From NCBI RefSeq assembly GCF_001613385.1, contig NZ_BDCG01000012.1, positions 496,001 through 560,000 of the forward strand: DNA of 64,000 bases, written 5' to 3'. Shown here piece by piece: positions 24,779 through 33,826 of this stretch (within the stretch, counting starts at the first letter, position 1; each line of letters starts with the position of its first letter). The notes beneath the pieces were generated by a model. That model ran no database searches. It was not told where the DNA came from and saw only the letters and a program-made list of their open reading frames with translations. The stretch is from Nocardia flavorosea NBRC 108225. GTDB lineage: Bacteria > Actinomycetota > Actinomycetes > Mycobacteriales > Mycobacteriaceae. Made by a program: the position numbers and the translations under genes.

Positions 24779-25954
24779 GTGCAGCTGACTTTCGACGAGG
24801 ACGTGGAAGAGTTCCGCGCCGAGTTCATCGCGTTCCTCGACGAGCATCTGCCGCCCGAGGCGGTCGCCACCGAGCGCCCGCAGTCGAGCTCACACGTGCC
24901 CGCATGGTCACGCGCCTGGCAGAGCACCCAGTTCGATCACGGCTGGCTGGTCCCCGGATATCCACCCGAATTCGGCGGCCGCAATGCCACGGTCCTGCAG
25001 CAGTACGTGCACCGGGAGGAACTCGGCCGGCGCAAGATCTACGAAAGCTGTAACCCGCAGGGACAGGGCATCATCGCCGCCTCCCTCATCACCTTCGGCA
25101 CCCGGGAACAGCAGCAGCGCTGGGCCGTGCCGATCCTGCGCGGGGAAATGCCCGCCGCCCTCGGCATGAGCGAACCCGGCGCCGGCTCGGACCTGGCCGG
25201 TCTGCGTACTCGCGCGGTCCGCGACGGGGATCATTTCGTCGTCAACGGCCAGAAGGTCTGGACCTCGGGCGCCCACGACTCCGATGTGATCCTCACCTTC
25301 GTCCGCACCGACCCGGACGCCCCCAAACACAAAGGTATCTCGGTCCTGCTGATCCCCACCGATACGCCCGGCGTCCGCCGCCGCCCGTTCGCCTCGGCCT
25401 GCGCCGGCGACGATCTGGACTTCAACGAGGTCTTCTTCGAAGACGCCCGGATACCGGCGGAGAACCTGGTCGGTGAACTGAACCGGGGCTGGACCGTGGC
25501 CACCGGCTCCCTCGGCCACGAACGCACCCTGCTGTGGATGAGTTTCGCGCAACGCCTGCGCATACTGGTGCAGGATTTCCGGCCCCGCACCGAACTCGAT
25601 ATCGACCGTTTCGCCGGCGCGGTCATGGATCTGCAGGCCCTCGAACTGCTCGGTTCGACGGCCCTGGCCAGAGAATCCCGCGGCGAAGCGGATGTGGCGG
25701 CGCTGTCGGTGCTGAAACTGCTCGGATCCGAAAGCGTGCAGCGCGGTCTGGAAGCCGCCCTCGACGCCGCCGGTGCCGGCGGGCTCGAACATCCCGCGGT
25801 CACCTCCCGGCACAGCCTGTTCAATCTGGAGGACCACGCACCGAGCTGGTTCGAACGGTATCTGCGCAGCTTCTCCGGAACCATCGCGGGCGGCACCTCC
25901 GAGATCCAGCGCAATATCATCGCCCAGCGCATCCTCGGCCTGCCACGCGGCTGA
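24779..25954 (+). CDS. Acyl-CoA dehydrogenase
   Basis: A 391-residue flavoprotein with GTG start behind AAAGGAGG. Motifs: MSEPGAGSDLAGL (FAD/substrate), FVVNGQKVWTSGAHD and AGGTSEIQRNIIAQRILGLP at the C-terminus. The catalytic Glu of the medium-chain type (YEGT) is replaced by Gly, but Glu248 in SLGHERTLL sits where FadE26-like and isovaleryl-CoA dehydrogenases keep their base. That placement is seen in steroid side-chain dehydrogenases, which often act as heteromers of two adjacent subunits; no partner gene is adjacent here. It should introduce the alpha,beta double bond in a CoA-activated side chain. Confidence 0.88.
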   Translation: MQLTFDEDVEEFRAEFIAFLDEHLPPEAVATERPQSSSHVPAWSRAWQSTQFDHGWLVPGYPPEFGGRNATVLQQYVHREELGRRKIYESCNPQGQGIIAASLITFGTREQQQRWAVPILRGEMPAALGMSEPGAGSDLAGLRTRAVRDGDHFVVNGQKVWTSGAHDSDVILTFVRTDPDAPKHKGISVLLIPTDTPGVRRRPFASACAGDDLDFNEVFFEDARIPAENLVGELNRGWTVATGSLGHERTLLWMSFAQRLRILVQDFRPRTELDIDRFAGAVMDLQALELLGSTALARESRGEADVAALSVLKLLGSESVQRGLEAALDAAGAGGLEHPAVTSRHSLFNLEDHAPSWFERYLRSFSGTIAGGTSEIQRNIIAQRILGLPRG

Positions 25955-25995
25955 GCACCGGCACGGCCCGCACGGGTGCCCCGCATCCTGTTGTC

Positions 25996-26023
25996 CAGCT
26001 GCGCTGCCGGATCAGCGCAGCTG
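25996..26023. terminator. Bidirectional terminator hairpin between acyl-CoA dehydrogenase and mce operon
   Basis: An 11-bp perfect stem, CAGCTGCGCTG and its complement around CCGGAT, lies between converging transcription units and overlaps the last codons of the TPR-like pseudogene. There is no long T-run, as is usual for high-GC actinobacteria. Confidence 0.6.
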
Positions 26024-26466
26024 CTCGGTCAGCCGCTCCAGGCCGTCTCGGATCAGCTGTCGGTACTCGTCGTTGCCGAGCGCGCCGATGCTGTCCTGCG
26101 CCTGCGCCAAATGTGCGCGGGCCCGGCCGAGGTCGCCGAGCCTGCGGTAGCAGTCACTCAGGTTCAGCTGCAGCGAGGGATACAGACCTGCCACGGAAAC
26201 AGGCACCCGGGCTTGTGCCAGTTGCACATCGGTCACGTATCGGCGGCCGCAAGCGCACGCTGGTCCCATATCAGCTCCTGACCGATGTCCTCCGGTGCAT
26301 CGGCCATCGGATGCGCGAGCGTGCAGCGGTACAGCGGGCCACCGTCCTCGCCACCGATCTCATCCCAGATCTCGGCGAACATCAGCCGCGCGGCTTCCCG
26401 CTGACCACTGTGGTCGAGCTGCGCTGCTTCTCCGATTCGCAGGAGCGTTGGGTCCGCACCGGCCAT
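26012..26466 (-). pseudogene. TPR-like conserved protein split by a single-base frameshift
   Basis: Two overlapping frames together read as one protein of about 150 residues. The first part (MAGADPTLLRIGEAAQLDHSG to ALAAADT, ending at 26233) stops at a TGA; the second frame continues at TDVQLAQARVPVSVAGLYPSL and ends in SDCYRRLGDLGRARAHLAQA, a tetratricopeptide-like helix pair. One missing base at about 26236-26242 (ACGTGACC instead of a longer ACGCTGACC-like sequence) would explain it. Either the gene is broken or the base was lost in sequencing. It follows mceF and is probably its downstream operon neighbour. Confidence 0.7.
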
Positions 26467-26532
26467 GCGTCGGGTAGCGGCGGGGTAAGTGGTGAGTGTG
26501 GTTGCGGCTGTCGTCGCGTCCTTCCCAGCGGC

Positions 26533-27984
26533 TCAATGCGGCAGCATTTCCTCCCAGCTGCCGTGAGTGTCGGCCACCAGGTCGGTCTGGCGGTACAGCT
26601 GCCCGTCCGGGGCCAGGTATTCGCCGGTGTCCGGATCGTATTGGGCGTAGGCGACCGCGGGCGCGGCAGCGGAGGCCGGGTTCGTCGCGGCAGCCGGGGC
26701 GTTACCGGGCGGTGGGTCGAAACGCGAATCGGGCGGGATGCCTTGACCTTCCAGTTCGGGGTCGCGAGGATACGGGCCGACCACGGGCTGTTCCGGTGCC
26801 ACGGGCACGTACCCCTGATCGCTGTTGCAGATGGCGGCGGTCGGGGCGCGTTTGGCGGGGTCGTTGGCGCAGGGAATGTTGCGGGCACCGCGCACCCCGA
26901 CCGGATGGTTTTGCGGCAGTTTGCAGTACAGGTTGTCCGGGGTGTCGATTGTGGTGACATCCTGCGGAGACCGCCATTCCGAGGGCGGTAGGAAGCCGAC
27001 CGTACAGGCGGGTGGGTCGGAGACGCCGCTCACCCGGAAGTCACCGATCCCCAGACCGGAGGCATTCTTGGTCGGCTGGACAGCCTGGACCAGCGAAACC
27101 ACGGGCGGAAGCAGGACCAGCAGCTGTTCCAGGCCGGCGTTGTAGGTGACGCCGAGTTGCCCGACCGAGGTCAGGTTGGACAGCAGAACCGGCAGTGTCA
27201 GATCCACCGAATCCAGCAGCGCCGACACCTCGTCGGCGAAAACCGGGCCGGAATGCAGCACGGTGCGGATCTGTGGGTCGCCTGCCACCAGCTGTCCGGT
27301 GACGTCCGCGGTGGCGCGGGTCCAGATGCGGATCGCGTCGGCGGTCTGTACCTGTGAGTCGAGCAGCGGCTGGGCGTCCTGCACCAGGGTTCTGGTGGCA
27401 TCGCCGACACCGTTCATCTCGGCGGTCAGCTTCTCGGCGGAGGTGAGCAGCGAATCGAGGTCGTAGCCCGCGCCGTTGACACCGGCGAACATCTCGTCGA
27501 GCAGTCGCCACAGATCGTCCTTGGGGATCGTGTCCACCAGGGCGCTGAGTTTGTCCAGCATCGGGCCCACCGGCTGCGGTACCGCGGTATCGCGGCGTTC
27601 GATGGTGGCGCCGTCGTAGAGGTAGGGCGGGGAATCGGTGCGCGGCAGCAGGTCCACGTACTGTTCGCCGACGGCCGAGACACTGCGCACCTCGGCGGTC
27701 AGGTCGGTGGGGATCCGGTAAGAACCGTCGATCGCCAGTGTGGCGCGGACACCGTCGCCGTCGAGCTCGATCCCGGTCACTTTGCCGACCTGGATTCCCC
27801 GGTAGGTCACATTGCCGAACCGGTACAGGCCGCCGGCTTCCGGGAGTTCCACGGTGACCCCGATGGTGCCGATACCGGCGAGGGTCGGCAGGCGCATGTA
27901 CATCACCGACATCACCACGAGCCCGATCACCGAAAGAATACTGAAGATGATCAGCTGGCCTTTGACGAAACGGGACAGCAGCAT
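26533..27984 (-). CDS. mceF: MceF, Mce family protein
   Basis: A 483-residue Mce protein. The ATG at 27984 shares a base with the mceE stop. One N-terminal membrane segment (LIIFSILSVIGLVVMSVMYM, residues 10-29) is followed by the MlaD/Mce domain (TVELPEAGGLYRFGNVTYRG, GIQVGKVTGIEL), a helical region to about residue 300, and a Pro/Ala-rich tail. Six different Mce proteins assemble into a hexameric tube across the periplasm that delivers lipids or sterols to the YrbE permease. It is the last structural gene of the operon. Longer upstream frames are shadow sequence. Confidence 0.92.
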   Translation of the reverse strand: MLLSRFVKGQLIIFSILSVIGLVVMSVMYMRLPTLAGIGTIGVTVELPEAGGLYRFGNVTYRGIQVGKVTGIELDGDGVRATLAIDGSYRIPTDLTAEVRSVSAVGEQYVDLLPRTDSPPYLYDGATIERRDTAVPQPVGPMLDKLSALVDTIPKDDLWRLLDEMFAGVNGAGYDLDSLLTSAEKLTAEMNGVGDATRTLVQDAQPLLDSQVQTADAIRIWTRATADVTGQLVAGDPQIRTVLHSGPVFADEVSALLDSVDLTLPVLLSNLTSVGQLGVTYNAGLEQLLVLLPPVVSLVQAVQPTKNASGLGIGDFRVSGVSDPPACTVGFLPPSEWRSPQDVTTIDTPDNLYCKLPQNHPVGVRGARNIPCANDPAKRAPTAAICNSDQGYVPVAPEQPVVGPYPRDPELEGQGIPPDSRFDPPPGNAPAAATNPASAAAPAVAYAQYDPDTGEYLAPDGQLYRQTDLVADTHGSWEEMLPH

Positions 27985-29246
27985 CAGCCGCCTCCAATCC
28001 CGGGAATCCGGGGTAGCTGGATCTCCGGTAGCGGGAACGGCAGGCCGGGCACCGGTGGCGGTGCCGGGGCGGGCGGCGGCGCGGGAGCCGGGGGCGGTGG
28101 TGCCGGGGCCGGCGCGGCGACCGGCGGCGGGACGATACCGAAACCGAGGGGGTTCTTGGTCTGTTCGGCGTAGCCCGGATCGCCGACGGCGGCCTGGATG
28201 ACCGCGGTCGGATCGCCCCACGGCGTGCCCAGTAGCAGTTCCCGGCGCAACCGCGGAATGGTGAGGTCGACGGTGGCGAACAGGTTGATGAAATCGCCCC
28301 GGACCCCGTTGTCGACCAGGTACTGCCCGTACGGGAACACTGTCGCGAACTGGATCGCCGAGTTGATATCCGGCCCGACATCGGCGAGCGCCTTCAAGGT
28401 GGGTTCGAGGTTGCGCAGGTTGGTGAGCAGATCGTCGTGCGCCGCGGTCAGGACCCCGTTGGCGGTATCGCTGAAGGTGCGCAGCCGGTCCAGTGCGGTG
28501 ACCAGATCGGGTCGTTCGGCGATGAGGACATCCAGGGCAGGCGGAATCTTGTGCAGCGCTTCGGTGAGAACATCACGCTGGGCGGCGAAGGTGCCGCCCA
28601 GGCGGTTCAAGCCGTCGATGGTGGCGACGATATCGGCGCGCTGGTTGTCGAGAGTACCCAGGAAGACGTCGAGCCGGTCCAGCAGGGCCCGGATATTCGT
28701 CTCCCGGCCTTCGAAAGCGGCGCTGAGGCTGCCGACGATATCGCCGATCTGCCCCAGCCCGCCACCGTTGACCACCACCGACAGCGAGGCGAGCGTCTGC
28801 TCCGTCGACGGGTAGGTGCCGGTGCCGTCGAGTTCGATCCGCGATCCGGGCGCCAACTGCCCCTGTGGGGGCTGTCCGGGTGGCGGGTTCAGCGCCAGAT
28901 GCATCGAACCGAGCAGACTGGTCTGGCCGACTCGCGCCTGCGCGTTCGCCGGTATCACCTGACCGGGCTCGATCGACACCTCCACCAGGGCGTGCCAGTT
29001 CTCCACCGTGATATCGCCGATACTGCCCACCACCACATCGTCGATCAGTACCGGCGAATTCGGGGTCAGCGTGCCGACATCGGCCATCTCCACATACAGC
29101 ACGGTCGCGTCCGGACCGCGGCCGGTGGCGCCCGGTAGCGGTAGCGAATTGACGCCGTCCCAGTGGCATCCGGTGGCCGTCAGCGCCACGCATACGCCAC
29201 CGAGCACCGCGTTGCGCACACTTCTCCTGCGTCCCGATTTCGCCAT
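27984..29246 (-). CDS. mceE: MceE, Mce family lipoprotein
   Basis: A 420-residue Mce subunit with a lipoprotein signal: basic start MAKSGRRRS, hydrophobic VLGGVCVALTATG and lipid-attachment Cys27. The Mce domain follows (VYLVEMADVG-like stretch YVEMADVGTLTPNSPVLIDD), then long helices and a Pro/Ala-rich tail of about 45 residues. MceE is the lipid-anchored member of the Mce hexamer in mycobacteria (LprK type). The stop overlaps mceF by one base and mceD ends 4 bases upstream of its start. Confidence 0.92.
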   Translation of the reverse strand: MAKSGRRRSVRNAVLGGVCVALTATGCHWDGVNSLPLPGATGRGPDATVLYVEMADVGTLTPNSPVLIDDVVVGSIGDITVENWHALVEVSIEPGQVIPANAQARVGQTSLLGSMHLALNPPPGQPPQGQLAPGSRIELDGTGTYPSTEQTLASLSVVVNGGGLGQIGDIVGSLSAAFEGRETNIRALLDRLDVFLGTLDNQRADIVATIDGLNRLGGTFAAQRDVLTEALHKIPPALDVLIAERPDLVTALDRLRTFSDTANGVLTAAHDDLLTNLRNLEPTLKALADVGPDINSAIQFATVFPYGQYLVDNGVRGDFINLFATVDLTIPRLRRELLLGTPWGDPTAVIQAAVGDPGYAEQTKNPLGFGIVPPPVAAPAPAPPPPAPAPPPAPAPPPVPGLPFPLPEIQLPRIPGIGGG

Positions 29247-29250
29247 GTGA

Positions 29251-30507
29251 TCACCGCCCGCCGGGGAAGAGGATGTCGGCCGGCGAGGGCACTGGCGGGC
29301 CGGGCGGGGGCGGTGGTGGCGGCGCGGCCGGGGCGGCGGGCGCCGGCGGCACCAGATGCGGTTCGCTGTAGATGATGTTCTTCGGATCCGCTGAGGGGCC
29401 GAGGGCGGGATTCACCGGCACCGGCAGATAGTTGAAGTTCAACAGCCCGAGGACCGGCCCGAGGTAATCGCGGCATTTACGTGCCGCTTCCTCGGCGCCG
29501 ATGTTCTCCACGCTGGCGATACCGCCGCAGACGAATTCGATCGGATTGGAGAAGTTGTTCAGCACGAAAACCCCTGCCTCGGTGCCGGTATCAGGGTTGT
29601 AGATGTTGTAGAAGTTGGCCAGGCTCGTCGGGAAGACATGCAGTAGTTCTTCGAGTTCACCGCGGTTGTTCACCAGGTTCTGGGTGATATCGGCCAACCG
29701 TCCGACCTGCTCGGCGGCCTTGTCCCGGTTCTCCGAGACGAACCGTTGCACCTCGCCCACCGCGATGGACAGATTGGCGAGCGCCGCATCGAGGTCGGAG
29801 CGACTGTCGGACAACACACTGGTCAGGGTCGCCAGCCGGTTCTGGAACTGCACGATCTGCACGTTGCTGTCGCGTAGTGCGGTGACGAAGGTTTGCAGAT
29901 TCTCGATGGTCGATGCGATATCACCGCTGCCGTCGGCCAGAATTCGCCCGACTCCGGACAGCTGGGACAGCACCTGCCGCAGTTTGTCACCGTTACCGGC
30001 GAGCGCGTCGGCGGCGCTGTCGATGAACCGGCCGGCCGGCCCGGAGGTCCGGTCGCCGTCGGGCCCGAGTTCGGTGGCCAGCCGGGTGAGCTGGGTTTTG
30101 ATCTGATCCCATTCGACCGGGATGGCGGTACGTTCCAGCGGAATCACCGTATCGTCGGCCATGGTCGGACCGTCGCCGCGATAGGCGGGGGTGAGCTGAA
30201 CGTAGCGAGAGTCCACGAGGCTCTGGGAGACGATCACCGCGCCGGCGTCGGCCGGAATATCCACGTCGCGCTCGATATGCATCGTCATTTCCACGGTGGC
30301 GCCGCGAGGTTCGATGGCAGCGATGGTCCCCACCTTCACCCCCGAAACCCGGACATCGTCACCGGGGTAGATCGCGGTGGCGGTGGTGAAGATCGCGCGC
30401 ACGATGGACGGCGCGAACAGCGTGCGGTTCACGACGACGAACGCGGCAGCCAGCACTACCACCGCCAGGGCGCCCGCGGCCAGCCGGATGATCAGTGTCC
30501 GCTTCAT
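29251..30507 (-). CDS. mceD: MceD, Mce family protein
   Basis: A 418-residue Mce protein; the ATG at 30507 overlaps the mceC stop (ATGA). Membrane segment at about residues 5-25 (LIIRLAAGALAVVVLAAAFV), Mce domain with ATAIYPGDDVRVSGVKVGTI, helical barrel region, and a Pro-rich C-terminal tail ending PSPADILFPGGR. Two cysteines in FVCGGIAS and ARKCRDYL, about 20 residues apart, are common in MceD and may form a disulfide outside the membrane. Confidence 0.92.
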   Translation of the reverse strand: MKRTLIIRLAAGALAVVVLAAAFVVVNRTLFAPSIVRAIFTTATAIYPGDDVRVSGVKVGTIAAIEPRGATVEMTMHIERDVDIPADAGAVIVSQSLVDSRYVQLTPAYRGDGPTMADDTVIPLERTAIPVEWDQIKTQLTRLATELGPDGDRTSGPAGRFIDSAADALAGNGDKLRQVLSQLSGVGRILADGSGDIASTIENLQTFVTALRDSNVQIVQFQNRLATLTSVLSDSRSDLDAALANLSIAVGEVQRFVSENRDKAAEQVGRLADITQNLVNNRGELEELLHVFPTSLANFYNIYNPDTGTEAGVFVLNNFSNPIEFVCGGIASVENIGAEEAARKCRDYLGPVLGLLNFNYLPVPVNPALGPSADPKNIIYSEPHLVPPAPAAPAAPPPPPPPGPPVPSPADILFPGGR

Positions 30508-31538
30508 CGTGGCGCTCCCGGTTGCGGTGCGGGTTGTGGTTGCGGGACCGAGCCGCCGAACGCCGCGTCGACGAACGGCCGGATCCATTGAGCCGGAATG
30601 AGGTTGGCGACGTAGGCGTTGTAGAACGGGCCGCCGGAGACCGCCTCGCCCTGGGTGAGCGAGGTTTTCGCCAGCCCCGGAATCGCCTTGGCGATATTGT
30701 CCCGATTACGTTGCAGCACTTCGGCCACCGAGTTCAACCGGTCCAGAGCGGGCCCCAGTTCGGCTTCGTTGTCGGCGACCAGCTGGGTGAGCTGATCGGC
30801 GACGGCCGCCGTATTGGCCAGCAGGGTGGCGATCGCCTGACGGCGCTCGTCGAGCACCCCGACCAGGGTGTTCGCATTGAGCAACATGGTGTTCAACTGT
30901 TCGCTGCGATCGGCCAGGATTCCGGTGACCTCCTGCGAGGCAGTGAGCAGATCACCGAGCGCGGTATTGCGGCTGTTGATCGATTTCGACAGTTCCGAGA
31001 GTCCGTCGAAGGCCGGGCCGAGGTGCGGGGCGATCGAATCCAATGTGGTGGACAGCATATCCAGCGAGCTGTTGAGGGAATCGGTGTCCATGGCCGCCGT
31101 GGTGCTGGTCAGATCGCCGAGGGCGTCGGTGAGCGAGTACGGCGAAGAGGTGCGCTCGACCGGGATGGTGTCCAGCGGGCGCAGCCGTCCGTCACCGTGC
31201 GAGACCAGCGTCATGATCCGTTTGCCCAGCAACGATCCAGTTTTGATCTGCGCGGTGGTTCCTGCGCCGAGTACGACCGAATCGCCGGCGGTGAATACCA
31301 CCCGCGCCTGTCCGCGGTCGAGCTCCACCTCGGTGACGGTGCCGACCTTGACACCCGAGACATGCACTTCGTCGCCGGATTCCAATCCGCCGGCTTCCTC
31401 GAACACCGCCTGGTAGCGGACCGTTGTCCCCCAGGCGATCACCTGCTGTGATTGCAGGCCCAGCGAGATGATGCAGACGATGAGCACGATCCCGACCAGA
31501 CCGTGCCGCAGTAGGTGTTTTCCGCGGTATCGAAACAT
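30504..31538 (-). CDS. mceC: MceC, Mce family protein
   Basis: A 344-residue Mce protein with membrane segment LVGIVLIVCIISLGLQSQQV near residue 20 and the Mce motif GDEVHVSGVKVGTVTEVEL. It is followed by the long helices that line the periplasmic tunnel and a short Pro/Gln-rich tail. It begins 1 base after the mceB stop and overlaps mceD. Place and size match the third Mce gene of canonical actinobacterial operons. Confidence 0.92.
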   Translation of the reverse strand: MFRYRGKHLLRHGLVGIVLIVCIISLGLQSQQVIAWGTTVRYQAVFEEAGGLESGDEVHVSGVKVGTVTEVELDRGQARVVFTAGDSVVLGAGTTAQIKTGSLLGKRIMTLVSHGDGRLRPLDTIPVERTSSPYSLTDALGDLTSTTAAMDTDSLNSSLDMLSTTLDSIAPHLGPAFDGLSELSKSINSRNTALGDLLTASQEVTGILADRSEQLNTMLLNANTLVGVLDERRQAIATLLANTAAVADQLTQLVADNEAELGPALDRLNSVAEVLQRNRDNIAKAIPGLAKTSLTQGEAVSGGPFYNAYVANLIPAQWIRPFVDAAFGGSVPQPQPAPQPGAPR

Positions 31539-31539
31539 C

Positions 31540-32556
31540 TCAGGGAGCGCACCTTCCGTCGGTCTGTACGGCGGCCGGTATCTCCACGACCTGCCCGGAC
31601 AGGTCGTTGACCCGCAGCGTCAAATCGCACAGGTAGTACTGGATGAAGTTGCCGTAGGCCCCGGTGCGCACCAGTTTCCGGAAGTTCTCCGGTGCTTTCT
31701 GCAGGGCCGTATCGAGGGTCTGCTTATCGCCGTCGATATTCGCGGCGAGCTGGTTGACCTGGTCGATCGTGCCTGCCAGCGGCGCACGCCCCTGGTTCAG
31801 CAGATCGGCGACGGTGGCAGTGCCGGCCTCGAGCGAATCGATGGCGGACGCGATGGGATCGCGTTCGTTGCTGAGCTGGGTGATGAGTTGTTCGAGCCGG
31901 TCCACCAGGCCCGAGAACTGCCCGCCCTCGTCGGCGAGGGTGGTCATCACGGTGTTCAGATTGTCGATCAACTGCTCGACGATCTCGTTGTTGTCGGCCA
32001 GGGCCGCGGAGAAGGAGGCGGTGCGGCCGAGGATGGAGTTGACGGTGCCCTCTTTGCCCTGCACGATCTCGAGCAGTGACCAGGTCAGGGCGTTGACGTC
32101 ACGGGCGTTCAGTCCCTGGATGACCGGTTTCAGGCCGCCGAGCAGCAGATCCAGATCCAAGGCACCGGTGGTGTTCTCGATCGGCAGCTCCCCGCCGGCA
32201 GGCAGTTCGTTCCCGGGACGGTCGGTGATTTCCAGATAGCGGTCGCCGACCAGGTTCAGGTACCGCACCGCGACCTCGGTGCCGCTGGTGAGCGAAAGCG
32301 AACGGTCGGCATCGAATTCCACCCGCACCCGGTGATCGTCGCGCAGGGAGACCCCGCGCACCGAACCCACCACGACCCCCGCGACCCGCACCGTATCCCC
32401 GGTGCTCAACCCGGAAGAATCCGCGAAAACCGCCGAGTACTCGGTGGTGGATCCGCTGCGGTATTCGCCGAAAACGATGATCAGACAGGCCGAGAGCACC
32501 ACCATGATCGCGGCGAAGACACCGAATTTCAGCAGCGGCGTATTGCGGTTGTTCAT
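31540..32556 (-). CDS. mceB: MceB, Mce family protein
   Basis: A 338-residue Mce protein from the ATG at 32556, overlapping the mceA stop (ATGA) with GGAGACACC upstream. Membrane segment LLKFGVFAAIMVVLSACLII, Mce domain TGDTVRVAGVVVGSVRGVSL, helices and a cysteine-containing C-terminus (YYLCDLTLRVND, DGRCAP). The longer frame starting at 32868 is shadow sequence over mceA. Confidence 0.92.
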   Translation of the reverse strand: MNNRNTPLLKFGVFAAIMVVLSACLIIVFGEYRSGSTTEYSAVFADSSGLSTGDTVRVAGVVVGSVRGVSLRDDHRVRVEFDADRSLSLTSGTEVAVRYLNLVGDRYLEITDRPGNELPAGGELPIENTTGALDLDLLLGGLKPVIQGLNARDVNALTWSLLEIVQGKEGTVNSILGRTASFSAALADNNEIVEQLIDNLNTVMTTLADEGGQFSGLVDRLEQLITQLSNERDPIASAIDSLEAGTATVADLLNQGRAPLAGTIDQVNQLAANIDGDKQTLDTALQKAPENFRKLVRTGAYGNFIQYYLCDLTLRVNDLSGQVVEIPAAVQTDGRCAP

Positions 32557-33824
32557 CGGGGTGTCTCCTTCCCCGCGGCGGCGGGCCCGAACAGTGCCTC
32601 GGCGAGCGACCCGGTATTCAGCGTCAGCCCGGACCGCAACGGTCCCGCATGGGGATTGGCGCCGATATCGGTGACCACATACGGCGGGAAGTCCTCGTAG
32701 GCCACGGGCAGCATCGAACATTGCGGACCGCCCGACGCCGCGACCTTCGGCAGATGCTCCGGGTAGCGGTACGGTTCGACACCCCAGAGGAAGTTCGCCG
32801 ACAACCCGATCCCGGGCACCTTCACCGGTTCCACCTGTGCCAGATAAGCCAATCCGTCCATGGCGCACGTCAGCGCGTGGTGATAGCGGTTGGTCAACTC
32901 GGTGGTCGGTGCCAGAACATCCATGGCACTCACCAGACCGGGGCCGCTTTCCCCCAGTACCCGGTTGCCGGTATCGGCGAGCCCGATCAGGCTCATGAGC
33001 AGTACATCGAGTTGTTGCTGCTCCTCCACTACGGTCCGGCTCAGCTGGGTCGCGTTGCCGGCGGTTTCCAGCAGCGCCGGCGCCGCGTCCGCGTAGGTGC
33101 TGGTGACCTCCGGCGCCATCGCCAGATCCGCGCGCAGAGCGGGCAGCCCGGGTTCCACTGTCGCCAGGAAAGCCTCCAGGTCCACCATCATCTGGCCCAC
33201 CCGGTCACCGCGGCCGCGCATCGCGGTGGCCAGCGCGCCCAGAGTTTCGTTGAGCTTCTCCGGCTGGATCTCACCCAGTACCCGGGTGAGCTGTTCGAAC
33301 ACGGTATTGATCTCGACCGTCACGTTCTCGGCGTCGAACACCTGCCCCGCCTCGAGGTGCCCGGCAGCCGGCTGTTCGGGTGGGACCAACTGGATGTACT
33401 TCGCCCCGAATACCGTGGTGCCGGCGATATCCACGGTGACATCGCCGGGTATCCGGGTGAGATTGCCGCGGTCGATGGCCAGTTCGATCTCCGCGGTACC
33501 GTCGGCCCGTTCGACGATGGAATCCACAGCGCCGACGGTCACGCCGCGCAGTTTCACCTCGGCGTCGGGATACATCACCAGGCCGGCGCGGGGCGCATGC
33601 ACGGTGACCGCGACGGTATCGGCGAAGCCACCCCGGAACAGGGTCACCGCGAGTACCACGATCGCCATACCTGCCGCGATCGCCGCGAATCCCGCGGCCG
33701 GACGAGCCAGCGGTTTCAGCCGCCCGGCCCAGCGCCGGCGGCCGGCCGCTCTCCGCGGCGCCGGGGCATCCGGCGACGGGGGCCCGGCCGCCCACGGTTG
33801 TGTTTCGTTTCCCACCAGCGCCAT
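32553..33824 (-). CDS. mceA: MceA, Mce family protein
   Basis: A 423-residue Mce protein, longer at the N-terminus than the others: about 45 cytosolic Pro/Arg/Ala-rich residues precede the membrane segment AAIAAGMAIVVLAVTLF. The Mce domain reads YPDAEVKLRGVTVGAVDSIV, followed by helical region and a C-terminus with one cysteine pair (GGPQCSML and LTCAMDGL). It follows yrbEB by 2 bases, as in all mce operons. The imported ligand class (sterol, fatty acid or other lipid) is not predictable from it alone. Confidence 0.92.
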   Translation of the reverse strand: MALVGNETQPWAAGPPSPDAPAPRRAAGRRRWAGRLKPLARPAAGFAAIAAGMAIVVLAVTLFRGGFADTVAVTVHAPRAGLVMYPDAEVKLRGVTVGAVDSIVERADGTAEIELAIDRGNLTRIPGDVTVDIAGTTVFGAKYIQLVPPEQPAAGHLEAGQVFDAENVTVEINTVFEQLTRVLGEIQPEKLNETLGALATAMRGRGDRVGQMMVDLEAFLATVEPGLPALRADLAMAPEVTSTYADAAPALLETAGNATQLSRTVVEEQQQLDVLLMSLIGLADTGNRVLGESGPGLVSAMDVLAPTTELTNRYHHALTCAMDGLAYLAQVEPVKVPGIGLSANFLWGVEPYRYPEHLPKVAASGGPQCSMLPVAYEDFPPYVVTDIGANPHAGPLRSGLTLNTGSLAEALFGPAAAGKETPR

Positions 33825-33826
33825 CC

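Noticed and set aside
25996..26023. Attachment site or mobile element end
   Set aside because: The inverted repeat is isolated, lacks direct repeats or a transposase, and fits a terminator between converging genes.
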